64,000 nt of DNA, taken from NCBI RefSeq assembly GCF_029626155.1, contig NZ_JARUBL010000001.1, forward strand, positions 3,576,501 through 3,640,500, in the 5' to 3' direction. The notes under the pieces were generated by a model. That model made no database searches and had not been told where the DNA came from. It worked only from the letters and a program-made list of their open reading frames with translations. Positions 8,939 through 16,904 of this stretch are shown piece after piece (within the stretch, counting starts at the first letter, position 1; each line of letters starts with the position of its first letter). The position numbers were made by a program, and so were the translations under genes. This stretch comes from Solwaraspora sp. WMMD1047 (GTDB taxonomy: Bacteria > Actinomycetota > Actinomycetes > Mycobacteriales > Micromonosporaceae).

Positions 8939-10222
8939 ATGCGAACCACCACCCGGCGCGCTCTCGCGATCGCCGCCTGCGTCACCGTGCTCGTCGCCGC
9001 GTCCGCCTGCGGCGGCGACGCCGGGGACGGCTCTGCCGCCCCGGTGCCGGGGGTGACCGACACCGAGATCGTGGTCGGCACCCACATGCCGCTGACCGGC
9101 CCCGCCTCGGCGGGTTACTCCAAGATCGCCCCGGCGACCCGGGCCTACTTCGACTACGTCAACGCCCGGGGCGGCGTGCACGGCCGGAAGATCACCTACA
9201 AGATCATGGACGACGGTTACAACCCGGCCACCACCCAGCAGGTGGTACGCCAACTCGTCCTGCAGGACCGGGTGTTCGCCATCCTCAACGGGCTCGGGAC
9301 CCCCACCCACACTGGCGTCCTGGACTTCCTCACCAGCAACCGGGTGCCGGATCTCTTCGTGGCCTCCGGCAGCCGCAGCTGGGATCAGCCCGAGAAGTAT
9401 CCGGGCACCTTCGGCTTCAACCCCGACTACACCGTCGAAGGCAAGATCCTGGCCCACCATGTGCGGACCAACCTCGCCGGTCAGCGGGTCTGCTTCCTCG
9501 GCCAGGACGACGGCTTCGGCCGGGACAGCCTGGTCGGTGTGGAGACCGTCCTGGGCGCGGAGGCCGTGATCGAGCGGCAGACCTACGTCACCAGCAACAC
9601 GAATGTGGCGCCGCAGATCGGCGCCTTCCAGGCGGCCGGCTGCCAGGTGGTGATCCTGGCGACCGTACCCGGCTTCACCGCGCTGTCGATCGGCACCGCG
9701 GCTCGGCTGGGCTTCACCCCGCAGTGGCTGGTCTCCAACGTCGGCGCCGACCATCCGACCCTGGCCGCGCAGCTCGGCGAGGCCGCGCCGCTGCTGGAGG
9801 GGATGCTGGCGGTCAACTACCTGCCGATCGCCACCGACACCGACGACCCGTGGATCCAGCTCTTCACCCGGGTCAACCGGGAGCACAACGGCGACGCGCC
9901 GTTCGACGGCAACACCGTCTACGGAATGGCGGTCGGCTACCTGTTCGTGCAGGTACTCCTGGCCGCCGGCGAGGAGCTGACCCGCGAGTCGCTGCTCGAC
10001 GCGGTGCGGCGGGGTGGCTACCGGGGACCCGCCGTCGCGCCGTTGCGCTTCTCGCCGGACGACCATTCCGGGTACGGCGGCGAGCGGATGACCCGGGTCA
10101 GCGGCGGGGTCCAGGAGTACTTCGGCCCGACCTACGAGACCGACGAGGCGGACGGCCCGGTGAACGAGTATCCGGCCACGCCGGAGCCGCCGCCGGCGGA
10201 CGGCATCCCCACCGCGTCCTGA
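8939..10222 (+). CDS. Branched-chain amino acid ABC transporter substrate-binding lipoprotein (LivJ/LivK-like)
   Basis: A 427-residue type I periplasmic-binding-fold protein. The N-terminus has basic residues, a hydrophobic core and the lipobox AASAC near residue 22, so it should be a membrane-anchored extracellular lipoprotein. The mature start, TDTEIVVGTHMPLTGPASAGY, is typical of the family. The ATG at 8939 is chosen because it gives a compact lipoprotein signal and follows an AGAAAGG site. The gene is 49 bases after the LivM-like gene and closes the operon. Its last 91 bases overlap the convergent methyltransferase gene. Confidence 0.88.
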   Translation: MRTTTRRALAIAACVTVLVAASACGGDAGDGSAAPVPGVTDTEIVVGTHMPLTGPASAGYSKIAPATRAYFDYVNARGGVHGRKITYKIMDDGYNPATTQQVVRQLVLQDRVFAILNGLGTPTHTGVLDFLTSNRVPDLFVASGSRSWDQPEKYPGTFGFNPDYTVEGKILAHHVRTNLAGQRVCFLGQDDGFGRDSLVGVETVLGAEAVIERQTYVTSNTNVAPQIGAFQAAGCQVVILATVPGFTALSIGTAARLGFTPQWLVSNVGADHPTLAAQLGEAAPLLEGMLAVNYLPIATDTDDPWIQLFTRVNREHNGDAPFDGNTVYGMAVGYLFVQVLLAAGEELTRESLLDAVRRGGYRGPAVAPLRFSPDDHSGYGGERMTRVSGGVQEYFGPTYETDEADGPVNEYPATPEPPPADGIPTAS

Positions 10223-11043
10223 CCGGCCCGTCGCCGGTGCCGGCCGATCACGATCGTCGCGCCAAGCTCCTCGTCGGTCACCACCGCCGGGACCAGCCCG
10301 GCGGCGGTGAGCGCCGCGACGACCGCCGGGACCTGCCCGGTGCTGGCCTCCAGCAGCAGGTGGCCGCCGGGGGAGAGCCACTCCCCGGCGGCCCCGGTCA
10401 CCCGGCGGATCACGTCCAGGCCGTCGGTCCCGCCGTCGAGCGCGACGAGCGGTTCGTGGATCCGGGCCTCCCGGGGCAGCAGGTCGACCGCCGCGCTGGG
10501 TACGTAGGGCACGTTCGCCACCAGCACGTCGACCCGGCCGCGCAGCCGCTGCGGCAGCGCCTCGTACAGGTCGCCGGCGTGGACCCGGCCGCCCGATCCG
10601 GCGAGGTTGCGGCGGGCGCAGGCGACGGCGGCCGGGTCGATGTCGGCGGCGTGCAGCCGGACCACGCCGGCAAGCGCGGCGATCGCCCGGCCCACCGCGC
10701 CCGAGCCGCAGCCCAGGTCCACCACGACCCCACCTCGTCGGGTGAGCGCCGCGGCGCGGCGGGCCAGCAGTTCGGTGCGGCGGCGGGGCACGAAGACCCC
10801 GGGATCGACCGCGATCCGCAGGCCGCAGAACTCGACCCAACCGAGCACGTGTTCCAGCGGCAGACCGGCCACCCGCCGGTCGAGCATGCCGGCGAGTTCG
10901 GCCGGGCTGCCGGCGGTGTCGAGCAGCAACGCCGCCTCCTCCTCGGCGTAGACGCAGCCGGCGGCGCGGAGCCGCTCGGTAACGGCGGCCCGGGACGGGC
11001 CGGCAGCCGGCCGGGGGAGAGAGCGGGAGATGGAGGTAGCCAT
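10132..11043 (-). CDS. Putative protein N5-glutamine methyltransferase (HemK/PrmC-like)
   Basis: A 303-residue SAM-dependent methyltransferase. An N-terminal helical part is followed by the SAM motif DLGCGSGAVG near residue 110. The substrate loop is NVPYVP near residue 178; this replaces the NPPY of true PrmC/HemK. Family members methylate glutamine in release factors, but the NVPY variant marks a side family of uncertain target. A GAAGGA site lies seven bases before the ATG at 11043. The C-terminus extends about 25 residues past the fold and overlaps the end of the lipoprotein gene by 91 bases on the other strand, so part of it may be an accidental extension. Confidence 0.8.
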   Translation of the reverse strand: MATSISRSLPRPAAGPSRAAVTERLRAAGCVYAEEEAALLLDTAGSPAELAGMLDRRVAGLPLEHVLGWVEFCGLRIAVDPGVFVPRRRTELLARRAAALTRRGGVVVDLGCGSGAVGRAIAALAGVVRLHAADIDPAAVACARRNLAGSGGRVHAGDLYEALPQRLRGRVDVLVANVPYVPSAAVDLLPREARIHEPLVALDGGTDGLDVIRRVTGAAGEWLSPGGHLLLEASTGQVPAVVAALTAAGLVPAVVTDEELGATIVIGRHRRRAGQDAVGMPSAGGGSGVAGYSFTGPSASSVS

Positions 11044-11318
11044 GCGTGATCCTTCGGGACGCCTCTGGGCGCTCCCGCGGCTACCGTGGCGCGACGGTGG
11101 TCGCGGCCCTCGGCTCGGGCGGTGGGAGCTGCCCGCCGGTCATGACGAGAATTGGTCCCACCTCCTCGGGCCGCAGCGGCGTAGCACCGCAACGTTACCG
11201 CAACCGCGGGCCGCCCGGTGCCGGCCGCGCGGTCCGGGCCGCGCCGACCCGGCACCGCTCCGGGGGATCGCTCCCAGCCGTCTAGACTCGGCCTGCGGTC
11301 GCTCACCGGTGGGCGACC

Positions 11319-12050
11319 ATGACCAGTGACCGCGCAGCCGACCGGCCATCCGACGACCGGCCGCCCGGTGGCCGCGCCGCCGGTGGTCAGAAGGCCGGTG
11401 GTCGGAAAGCCGGTGGTCGGGAGGGGGGAGACCGGATGGGCGTCAGGGCGGCGGCGCCGGGCCGGGTCGACGGCCGGACCGCCCGGGCCGAACGCACCCG
11501 GGCCGCGATCGTCGAGGCGCATCTGGCATTGATCGCCGAGGGTGATCTGCGGCCGACCGGCGAGCGGATCGCCGACCGGGCCGGGGTGTCGCTGCGGGCG
11601 CTCTGGACCAACTTCAAGGACATGGAGACCCTCTTCGAGGCCAGCGGCGAGCGACTGCTGGCCCAGCAGGACGCGGCCCACCGGCCGATCCCGGTCGAGT
11701 TGCCGCTCGCCGAGCGGATCGACGCGTACTGCCGGCAGCGGGCCCGACTGCTGCAACTGGTCGCGCCGTCCGCCCGGGCCGCGCAGATGCGGGAACCGGT
11801 CTCCGCGCAGCTACGGCGCAACCGGCTCAAGCACGTCGAACGGGTCCGGGCCGAGGTGGAGCAGTTGTTCGCCGTCGAACTGGAGCGGGCCGGCGACGGC
11901 CGGCGGCAGCTGGTGCACGCCCTGGTGGCGGCGAGCACGTGGTCGGCGTGGTCGATGCTGCGCGACGGGCTCGGCCTCGGCGTCGACGAGGCCCGCGCGG
12001 TGATGACCCGGACCGTGGGCGCGCTGCTGGCCGAGCCCGCCGGCCGGTGA
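11319..12050 (+). CDS. TetR-family transcriptional regulator
   Basis: A regulator of up to 243 residues with a TetR helix-turn-helix at about residues 55-105 (TRAAIVEAHLALIAEG, then RIADRAGVSLRALWTNF) and a helical ligand domain after it. The first about 40 residues are a low-complexity Gly/Lys/Arg tail coded by a 15-base repeat. The ATG at 11436 (MGVRAAAPG) is therefore a credible alternative start. The stop overlaps the GTG of the XRE-cupin regulator (GTGA), so the two regulators are made together. They may jointly control the NCS1 permease that follows. Confidence 0.82.
   Translation: MTSDRAADRPSDDRPPGGRAAGGQKAGGRKAGGREGGDRMGVRAAAPGRVDGRTARAERTRAAIVEAHLALIAEGDLRPTGERIADRAGVSLRALWTNFKDMETLFEASGERLLAQQDAAHRPIPVELPLAERIDAYCRQRARLLQLVAPSARAAQMREPVSAQLRRNRLKHVERVRAEVEQLFAVELERAGDGRRQLVHALVAASTWSAWSMLRDGLGLGVDEARAVMTRTVGALLAEPAGR
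11379..11418 (+). repeat. Three-copy 15-base direct repeat in the TetR N-terminus
   Basis: GCCGGTGGTC occurs at 11379, 11394 and 11409, exactly 15 bases apart, each followed by a short purine-rich linker. It encodes the repetitive Gly-Lys-rich tail of the TetR gene or, if the later start is used, lies in its leader. Confidence 0.75.
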
Positions 12051-12709
12051 CCGGCGCGGACCCGGGCCTGGGCGCCGACCCGGAGTCGGGTGCCTCGGGG
12101 CTGCGCATCGGCGCCCGGATCCGGGAACTGCGGCTGGCTTCCGGCCGTAGCCTCGCCTCGGTGGCCCAGCAGGTCGGGATCTCGTCCAGCGCGCTCTCCC
12201 AGATCGAGACCGGCGCCATGCAGCCGTCGGTCAACCGGCTGATCGAGATCGTCGCCGCGATCGGCTTTCCGGTCACCGCGCTCTTCGTGCCGTCGGCGCC
12301 GCCGGTGGTCGACGTGGCGGACGGCTCGGTGGTGGAGATGCTGCCGGGGGTGGTGGTGGCCCGGCCCGACGGGGGCGCCCGGGTCGACCTGGGGCAGGGG
12401 GTCGTCTATCGGCGGTTGAGCCCGGTGCAGATCCCGGGTGTCGACATCTTCGAGTCGTACTACCCGCCGGGCTCGTCGTCCAGCATCGACGGTGCGATGC
12501 TGACCCACGACGGCTACGAGATCGGCAGCGTGGTGGCGGGCACGCTCACCTTCGAGTTCACCGAGGGCGCCATCGAGTTGAGCGCGGGCGGGTCGCTGTC
12601 GTTCGCCGCCGAGCGGCCGCACCGGGTGGTCAACAACTCGCCGGACGTCGCCGGTGTGTCGATCTGGCTCACGCTGCGCCAGGTTGCTCATCGCCCGGAC
12701 CGGTCCTGA
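12047..12709 (+). CDS. XRE-family regulator with C-terminal cupin domain
   Basis: A 220-residue protein with an N-terminal XRE helix-turn-helix (about residues 18-75; IRELRLASGRSLASVAQQVG, then SALSQIETG) joined to a cupin barrel (about 110-210; HDGYEIGSVVAGTLTFEF and AERPHRVVNNSP). Proteins of this design sense a small molecule through the cupin and usually regulate an adjacent transport or catabolic gene. The GTG start at 12047 overlaps the TetR stop. The NCS1 permease gene starts about 100 bases downstream behind structured AT-rich DNA, which makes it the best candidate target. Confidence 0.87.
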   Translation: MTGADPGLGADPESGASGLRIGARIRELRLASGRSLASVAQQVGISSSALSQIETGAMQPSVNRLIEIVAAIGFPVTALFVPSAPPVVDVADGSVVEMLPGVVVARPDGGARVDLGQGVVYRRLSPVQIPGVDIFESYYPPGSSSSIDGAMLTHDGYEIGSVVAGTLTFEFTEGAIELSAGGSLSFAAERPHRVVNNSPDVAGVSIWLTLRQVAHRPDRS

Positions 12710-12772
12710 CCTCGGTAACACGATATTTACCTATGTAACACCGAGGCCGCATCTCTTAAGCAATAACTTAAG
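12710..12772. promoter_or_regulatory. Structured AT-rich control region before the NCS1 permease
   Basis: This short AT-rich patch holds three signals. GTAACAC occurs twice as a direct repeat (12715-12721 and 12735-12741), spaced 20 bases or two helix turns. CCTCGGT and ACCGAGG (12710-12716 and 12740-12746) form an inverted repeat around it. CTTAAGCAATAACTTAAG (12755-12772) is a perfect 6-base inverted repeat. It lies between the XRE-cupin stop and the permease ribosome site, so it likely contains the promoter and operator of the permease. Confidence 0.5.
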
Positions 12773-12812
12773 GGCCTTCCGCTGGGATCGTACCGGGTTG
12801 CAAGGAGGCGCT

Positions 12813-14303
12813 GTGTCCACCGAAACCCAAGCCGCCCCACCGCCCGACCGGCTGGCGGTGGGAGCCGACCCACACCCGAGCCTCTACAACGAGGACCTGG
12901 CGCCCCTGCCGGCGGCGAAGCGGCGCTGGGGCTGGTTCGAGATCTTCAACGTCTGGACCAACGACGTCCAGAGCCTGGCCGGCTACACGCTGGCGGCGAG
13001 CCTGTTCATCACCGCCGGAATCAGCGGCTGGTGGGTGTTCGCGGCGATCGTGCTGGCTGGCCTCTTCGTCAACTACCTGGTCAACCTCACCGGCCGGCCG
13101 AGCGTGACCTACGGCATCCCGTACGCGGTGATGGCCCGCAGCGGGATGGGCGTGCGGGGCGCGATGTTCCCCGCGCTGGTCCGCGGCATCGTCGCCATCT
13201 TCTGGTACGGCGCGCAGACCTACTTCGCCTCGACGGCGGTGGCGTTGGCCCTGAACGCGCTCCTCGGCTCCCCGGGCGGCCGGACCCTACTCGGGATGAC
13301 CGCGGTGGACTGGCTGTCGTACCTGATCGTCGCCGCCATCCAGATCGTGTTGTTCATCCGGGGCATCGCGTGGATCGAGAAGTTCCTCAACGTCGCCGGC
13401 CCCGGCGTCTACCTCGTCATGGTCGCGCTGCTGGTGGCGATCTGGGTGCAGGCCGGCGACGAGTTGATCCCGGCGGTCACCGGCATCTTCAGCAACGCGG
13501 ACGTCCAGGGCTGGGCCGCGGTCACGGCATTCCTCAGCGTGGTGGGCACGATGGTCGCCTACTTCTCCGCGGTGATCATCAACTTCGGTGACTTCTCCCG
13601 CTTCTCGAAGACCGAACGGGGCATGAAGATCGGAAACTTCACCGGTCTTCCGCTGAGCCTCGCCTTCTTCACCTTCCTGTCACTGTTCATCACCGCCGGT
13701 GCGTACGTGGTCTACCAGGACGGGCAGGGTGACCCGCTCACCAACCCGGCCGACATCGTCGGCCAGGTCGGCAATACGGCGCTGACCGTCGTGGCGGCGC
13801 TCACCTTCCTGGTCGCGACGATCGGGATCAACCTGGTCGCCAACTTCATCCCACCCGCGTACGACCTGTCCAACCTGGCGCCGCAGCGGATCAGCTTCAA
13901 GCGGGGCGGCTACCTGACCGCCGTGTTCGGCTTCGTCATCGGCGCCCTCTGGGTGGCGGTGATCGACCAGATCGGACTGCCGAAGTTCGTCGACACCCTC
14001 GGCGCGGTGCTCGCGCCGCTCTACGGAATCCTGGTCGCGGACTTCTATGTCGTCCAGCGTCGCACGCTCTCCGTAGCCGACCTGTACACCATGGAGCCGA
14101 CCGGCCGGTACCACTACACCAGCGGCTGGAACCTGCGGGCGATCGCGGCCTTCCTGGCGGCGGCGGTCTTCTCGGTGGCGGCGGTCTGGGTGCCGTGGCT
14201 GACCGACCTGAGCGGCTTCGCCTGGGTGATCGGCGCGATCATCGGTGCCGTGCTCTACATCGCCGTCATGACCCGCGGCACCCCGGCGCGGGCGGTGACG
14301 TGA
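12813..14303 (+). CDS. NCS1-family nucleobase/cation symporter (purine-cytosine permease)
   Basis: A 496-residue membrane protein with about twelve hydrophobic segments. It carries NCS1 landmarks: WFEIFNVWTNDVQSLAGY near residue 50, GRPSVTYGIPYAVMARSG near residue 98 and INFGDFSRFSK near residue 257. Family members import purines, cytosine, allantoin, hydantoins or thiamine-like compounds with a cation; the exact solute cannot be read. The GTG at 12813 is preceded by a clear AAGGAGG four bases upstream. The longer reading frame into the XRE-cupin gene is rejected. Control by the two upstream regulators is likely. Confidence 0.88.
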   Translation: MSTETQAAPPPDRLAVGADPHPSLYNEDLAPLPAAKRRWGWFEIFNVWTNDVQSLAGYTLAASLFITAGISGWWVFAAIVLAGLFVNYLVNLTGRPSVTYGIPYAVMARSGMGVRGAMFPALVRGIVAIFWYGAQTYFASTAVALALNALLGSPGGRTLLGMTAVDWLSYLIVAAIQIVLFIRGIAWIEKFLNVAGPGVYLVMVALLVAIWVQAGDELIPAVTGIFSNADVQGWAAVTAFLSVVGTMVAYFSAVIINFGDFSRFSKTERGMKIGNFTGLPLSLAFFTFLSLFITAGAYVVYQDGQGDPLTNPADIVGQVGNTALTVVAALTFLVATIGINLVANFIPPAYDLSNLAPQRISFKRGGYLTAVFGFVIGALWVAVIDQIGLPKFVDTLGAVLAPLYGILVADFYVVQRRTLSVADLYTMEPTGRYHYTSGWNLRAIAAFLAAAVFSVAAVWVPWLTDLSGFAWVIGAIIGAVLYIAVMTRGTPARAVT

Positions 14304-14343
14304 TCCCAGCGGCCCGCCGAGTACCGGCGGCTCTGCGCCTGAC

Positions 14344-15051
14344 TCAATCCGTCCTGGCGGCGGACGCGTCGACGCAGACGATCCCCTTGTTCCCGTCCTG
14401 ATCGGCGATCACGATGAGTGACGGTGCGCCGCTGTCGTCGACCACGGTCCCACCCGCGGCGACGGCAGCGGCGACCCGTTGCTCGGCCACCTCGGGCGCC
14501 ACGTACACCTCGATGTGGAACCGCTGACCCGGGGCCCGGTGCTCGTCGGCGTCCGCGAACCACAGGTTCGGCACCCGACCCGTGGCGTCCCGGATCTCGT
14601 CGCCGGGGGTTCCGCGGCCCTGCGCTGCGGCGCTTCCGGTCAGCAGGGCGGCCCACACCGGGGCGATGGTCGCGGATCGCGCCGTGTCGAGGCCGAGTTC
14701 GATGTCACTGACCGAGGCCGGGTCGGCGACGGCCTTGTGCTCGGCGGCGATCTCGGTGATCCGTCGCGCGAGGTCGACGTCCCGCTCGGTCACCCATTCG
14801 ACAACGTGCTCGGTGCCCTCGTCGTCGCGGTAGATGGCGTCGTCGCTCACCAACTTGAGGTCGACGTGCCCCTTGCCGATCGTCACGCGCGGATGGTGGT
14901 CGAGCGCGTCGCCGGCCTCGCCGACCGCGGCGACGAATCGCGCGGCGGTGCTGAAGTCGTCAATCAGGTAGCGGGCATGCAGTCCCTGGGCCAGCTTGCG
15001 CCAGTCGGTCAGATTGGCCGCGGCGATCTGCTCGCCCTTCAGCATGTCCAT
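14344..15051 (-). CDS. Fusion of 4a-hydroxytetrahydrobiopterin dehydratase and VOC domain
   Basis: A 235-residue two-domain protein. Residues 1-100 match pterin-4a-carbinolamine dehydratase, with the conserved ALDHHPRVTIGKGHVDL block that carries the active histidine pair. Residues 110-235 match a VOC/glyoxalase-like domain with a DEHRAPGQRFHIEVYVAPE segment. The dehydratase recycles pterin cofactors after aromatic amino acid hydroxylation. No hydroxylase is nearby, and a separate role is possible. The gene is alone between a convergent neighbour and the terminator at 15080-15120. Confidence 0.8.
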   Translation of the reverse strand: MDMLKGEQIAAANLTDWRKLAQGLHARYLIDDFSTAARFVAAVGEAGDALDHHPRVTIGKGHVDLKLVSDDAIYRDDEGTEHVVEWVTERDVDLARRITEIAAEHKAVADPASVSDIELGLDTARSATIAPVWAALLTGSAAAQGRGTPGDEIRDATGRVPNLWFADADEHRAPGQRFHIEVYVAPEVAEQRVAAAVAAGGTVVDDSGAPSLIVIADQDGNKGIVCVDASAARTD

Positions 15052-15079
15052 GGAGAGGGATCCTAGCCAGGATTCGCAG

Positions 15080-15120
15080 CCGGGAACCGGCCCCGGGACG
15101 CTGTCCGGGGCCGGTTCCGG
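15080..15120 (-). terminator. Strong GC-rich hairpin terminator
   Basis: Arms of about 17 bases, GGAACCGGCCCCGG-type on one side and its near-exact complement on the other, are separated by a 3-base GCT loop, with a one-base bulge. It lies just past the stop of the small secreted-protein gene on the minus strand and before the dehydratase gene, so it should end the secreted-protein transcript. There is no U-tract, as is normal in actinomycetes. Confidence 0.75.
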
Positions 15121-15138
15121 CGAAGGTTGCGGCCGGGC

Positions 15139-15624
15139 TCAGTAGTACGGGTTGATCACCTTGCCGTACGACGAGCCGCTGGAACTGCGGTGTACCCGGT
15201 ACACGTTCTGGTTGAAGCTCGATCCGACCACGACGAACTGCACGCTGGAGACCGCGGCGCCGTAGCTTTCGGTTATCGCCACCCCCTGCGCGAACGAGCA
15301 GCCGGGACTGCTCGACCCGCCACCGTTGTGGTGGACGTGCCGGTACAGCGCGTTGTTGACATGGATCTCCAGCGTCGGCGGGGAGAAGCTGGAGTTGCGG
15401 CAGAAGGTGAGCTCGTACCGGAACTGGGTCCGGCCGTCGTCGAACTGGACCCACCCCGAGACGCTGCCGCGGCTCGCGCTGTAGGCGGAGACCCCGACGT
15501 TCACGGGCAGCTGCGCGCCGTAGGTGGCGTGGGCCGGGGCGGCGGCCAGCAGCGAGCCGGCGAGCATCGCGAGGATCATCGTCAGGCCGACCGCCAGTCG
15601 ATGCCGGAACAGGGTGACTTTCAC
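15139..15624 (-). CDS. Small secreted protein of unknown function
   Basis: A 161-residue protein with a clear Sec signal peptide: basic start, hydrophobic core LTMILAMLAGSLLAAA, and AHA cleavage near residue 35. It leaves about 126 exported residues. The mature part is rich in Ser, Gly and Tyr and has two cysteines that could form a disulfide. It shows VQFDDGRTQFRYELTFCRNS and ends in VINPYY. I do not recognise the family. The GTG at 15624 has a GAAGGAG site eight bases upstream and yields an ideal signal peptide; an earlier ATG adds 22 unlikely residues. It is monocistronic, with an AT-richer promoter region behind it and a terminator after it. Confidence 0.75.
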   Translation of the reverse strand: MKVTLFRHRLAVGLTMILAMLAGSLLAAAPAHATYGAQLPVNVGVSAYSASRGSVSGWVQFDDGRTQFRYELTFCRNSSFSPPTLEIHVNNALYRHVHHNGGGSSSPGCSFAQGVAITESYGAAVSSVQFVVVGSSFNQNVYRVHRSSSGSSYGKVINPYY

Positions 15625-15806
15625 TCTGGGTACTCCTTCGCCGAGGTGGTGGGTTCGGTCGACGGCGGGCCGAGATCCGTTGCACGACAACGTTTTGCGG
15701 CTCGGAGAAGCACGTCGGTCAGGACGCTAGGCCACACGGTGAAGAACGTCAATGTAACCATTCGTGATTACGCAACGGTGGTTGCGGACCTGCGCGGCGG
15801 GGCCGG

Positions 15807-16904
15807 TCAGGGACGTACGACGGTGCGCGCTCCCTCGCCCGCGGCCAGCCGGTCCAGCGCCGCCGCCGCACCGTCGAGACTGGTCTCGGCCGAGATCAGC
15901 AGAGCGAGGTCGAGCCGGCCGGACAGCACCGCGCCGGCCAGCTCCGGCAGGTCCCGGTCCGGATCGGAGGAGCCGTAGACCGAGGAGCGCAGCGTCCGGG
16001 CGGAGTGGAAGATCTCCAGCGCGCTCAGCCCGACGAGGTCGTCCTTGGCGCCCATCCCGACCACGATGACCTGCCCGCCGCGCCGGGTCGCCCGCCAGGC
16101 GGCGCGGATCGTCGCGGCCCGCCCGACGCACTCCAGCGCGTGGTCGACCCCGCGGCCACCGGTCAGCTCCCGTACCGCGCGGCTCAGCGTGTCGTCGGCG
16201 GGCAGGAACGCCGAGGCCCCCGCCGCCAGCGCCAACTCCCGTTTCGCGGCGGCGCGGTCGACCGCCAGCACCGGGTCGGCGCCGGCCGCCCGGGCCGCGG
16301 CGACCGCCGCCAGCCCCACCCCGCCCAGGCCGATCACCAGCACCGACTCGCCGGCGGCCACCCCGGCCGTGCGGCGCACGGCCCCGGACCCGGTAAGCAC
16401 CGCACACCCGAGCAGCGCGGCCGCCTCGAACGGCAGGTCGGCCGGGACCGGGATCACCGCCGCCTGCTCGACCACCACCTCCTCGGCCAGGGCGCCCAGC
16501 CCGAGGGCGACGTGCAACGGATCGCCGCCGGCGGTGCGCCCACGTCGGGCGGCCGGCCCGCCGATCGCCGCGCAGAGCCAGGGTTCGCCGCGCCCGCAGA
16601 ACCAGCAGGCCCGGCACGGCGGCGCCCAGTTCAGGACGACGTGCGCACCCGGCGCCACCCGGGTCACCGCCGGCCCGACCTCGACGACGACCCCGGCGGC
16701 CTCGTGCCCCAGCACCAGCGGGTACGGCGCGGCGATGGTGCCATCGGCCATGGACAGGTCGGAGTGGCAGACGCCGGCCGCGCGGACCCGGACCCGGACC
16801 TGCCCGGCGCCCGGCGCCGGCAGCCGCACCGGCCGTACCGTCGGCGGCGCCCCGGGGCCGTCGACCACCAGCGCCCGGACCGTCGACTCCCGGCCGCCGG
16901 TCAT
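15807..16904 (-). CDS. Zinc-dependent alcohol dehydrogenase
   Basis: A 365-residue medium-chain dehydrogenase. Catalytic zinc ligands are visible in GVCHSDL (Cys near residue 46) and GHE near residue 69. The structural zinc site is the four-cysteine run CRACWFCGRGEPWLC near residues 97-111. The nucleotide site is GLGGVGLAA near residue 192. It should oxidise an alcohol with NAD+ to an aldehyde, which the co-transcribed aldehyde dehydrogenase can convert to an acid. The start overlaps the aldehyde dehydrogenase stop (ATGA), making it the last gene of the TetR-ALDH-ADH operon. Confidence 0.87.
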   Translation of the reverse strand: MTGGRESTVRALVVDGPGAPPTVRPVRLPAPGAGQVRVRVRAAGVCHSDLSMADGTIAAPYPLVLGHEAAGVVVEVGPAVTRVAPGAHVVLNWAPPCRACWFCGRGEPWLCAAIGGPAARRGRTAGGDPLHVALGLGALAEEVVVEQAAVIPVPADLPFEAAALLGCAVLTGSGAVRRTAGVAAGESVLVIGLGGVGLAAVAAARAAGADPVLAVDRAAAKRELALAAGASAFLPADDTLSRAVRELTGGRGVDHALECVGRAATIRAAWRATRRGGQVIVVGMGAKDDLVGLSALEIFHSARTLRSSVYGSSDPDRDLPELAGAVLSGRLDLALLISAETSLDGAAAALDRLAAGEGARTVVRP

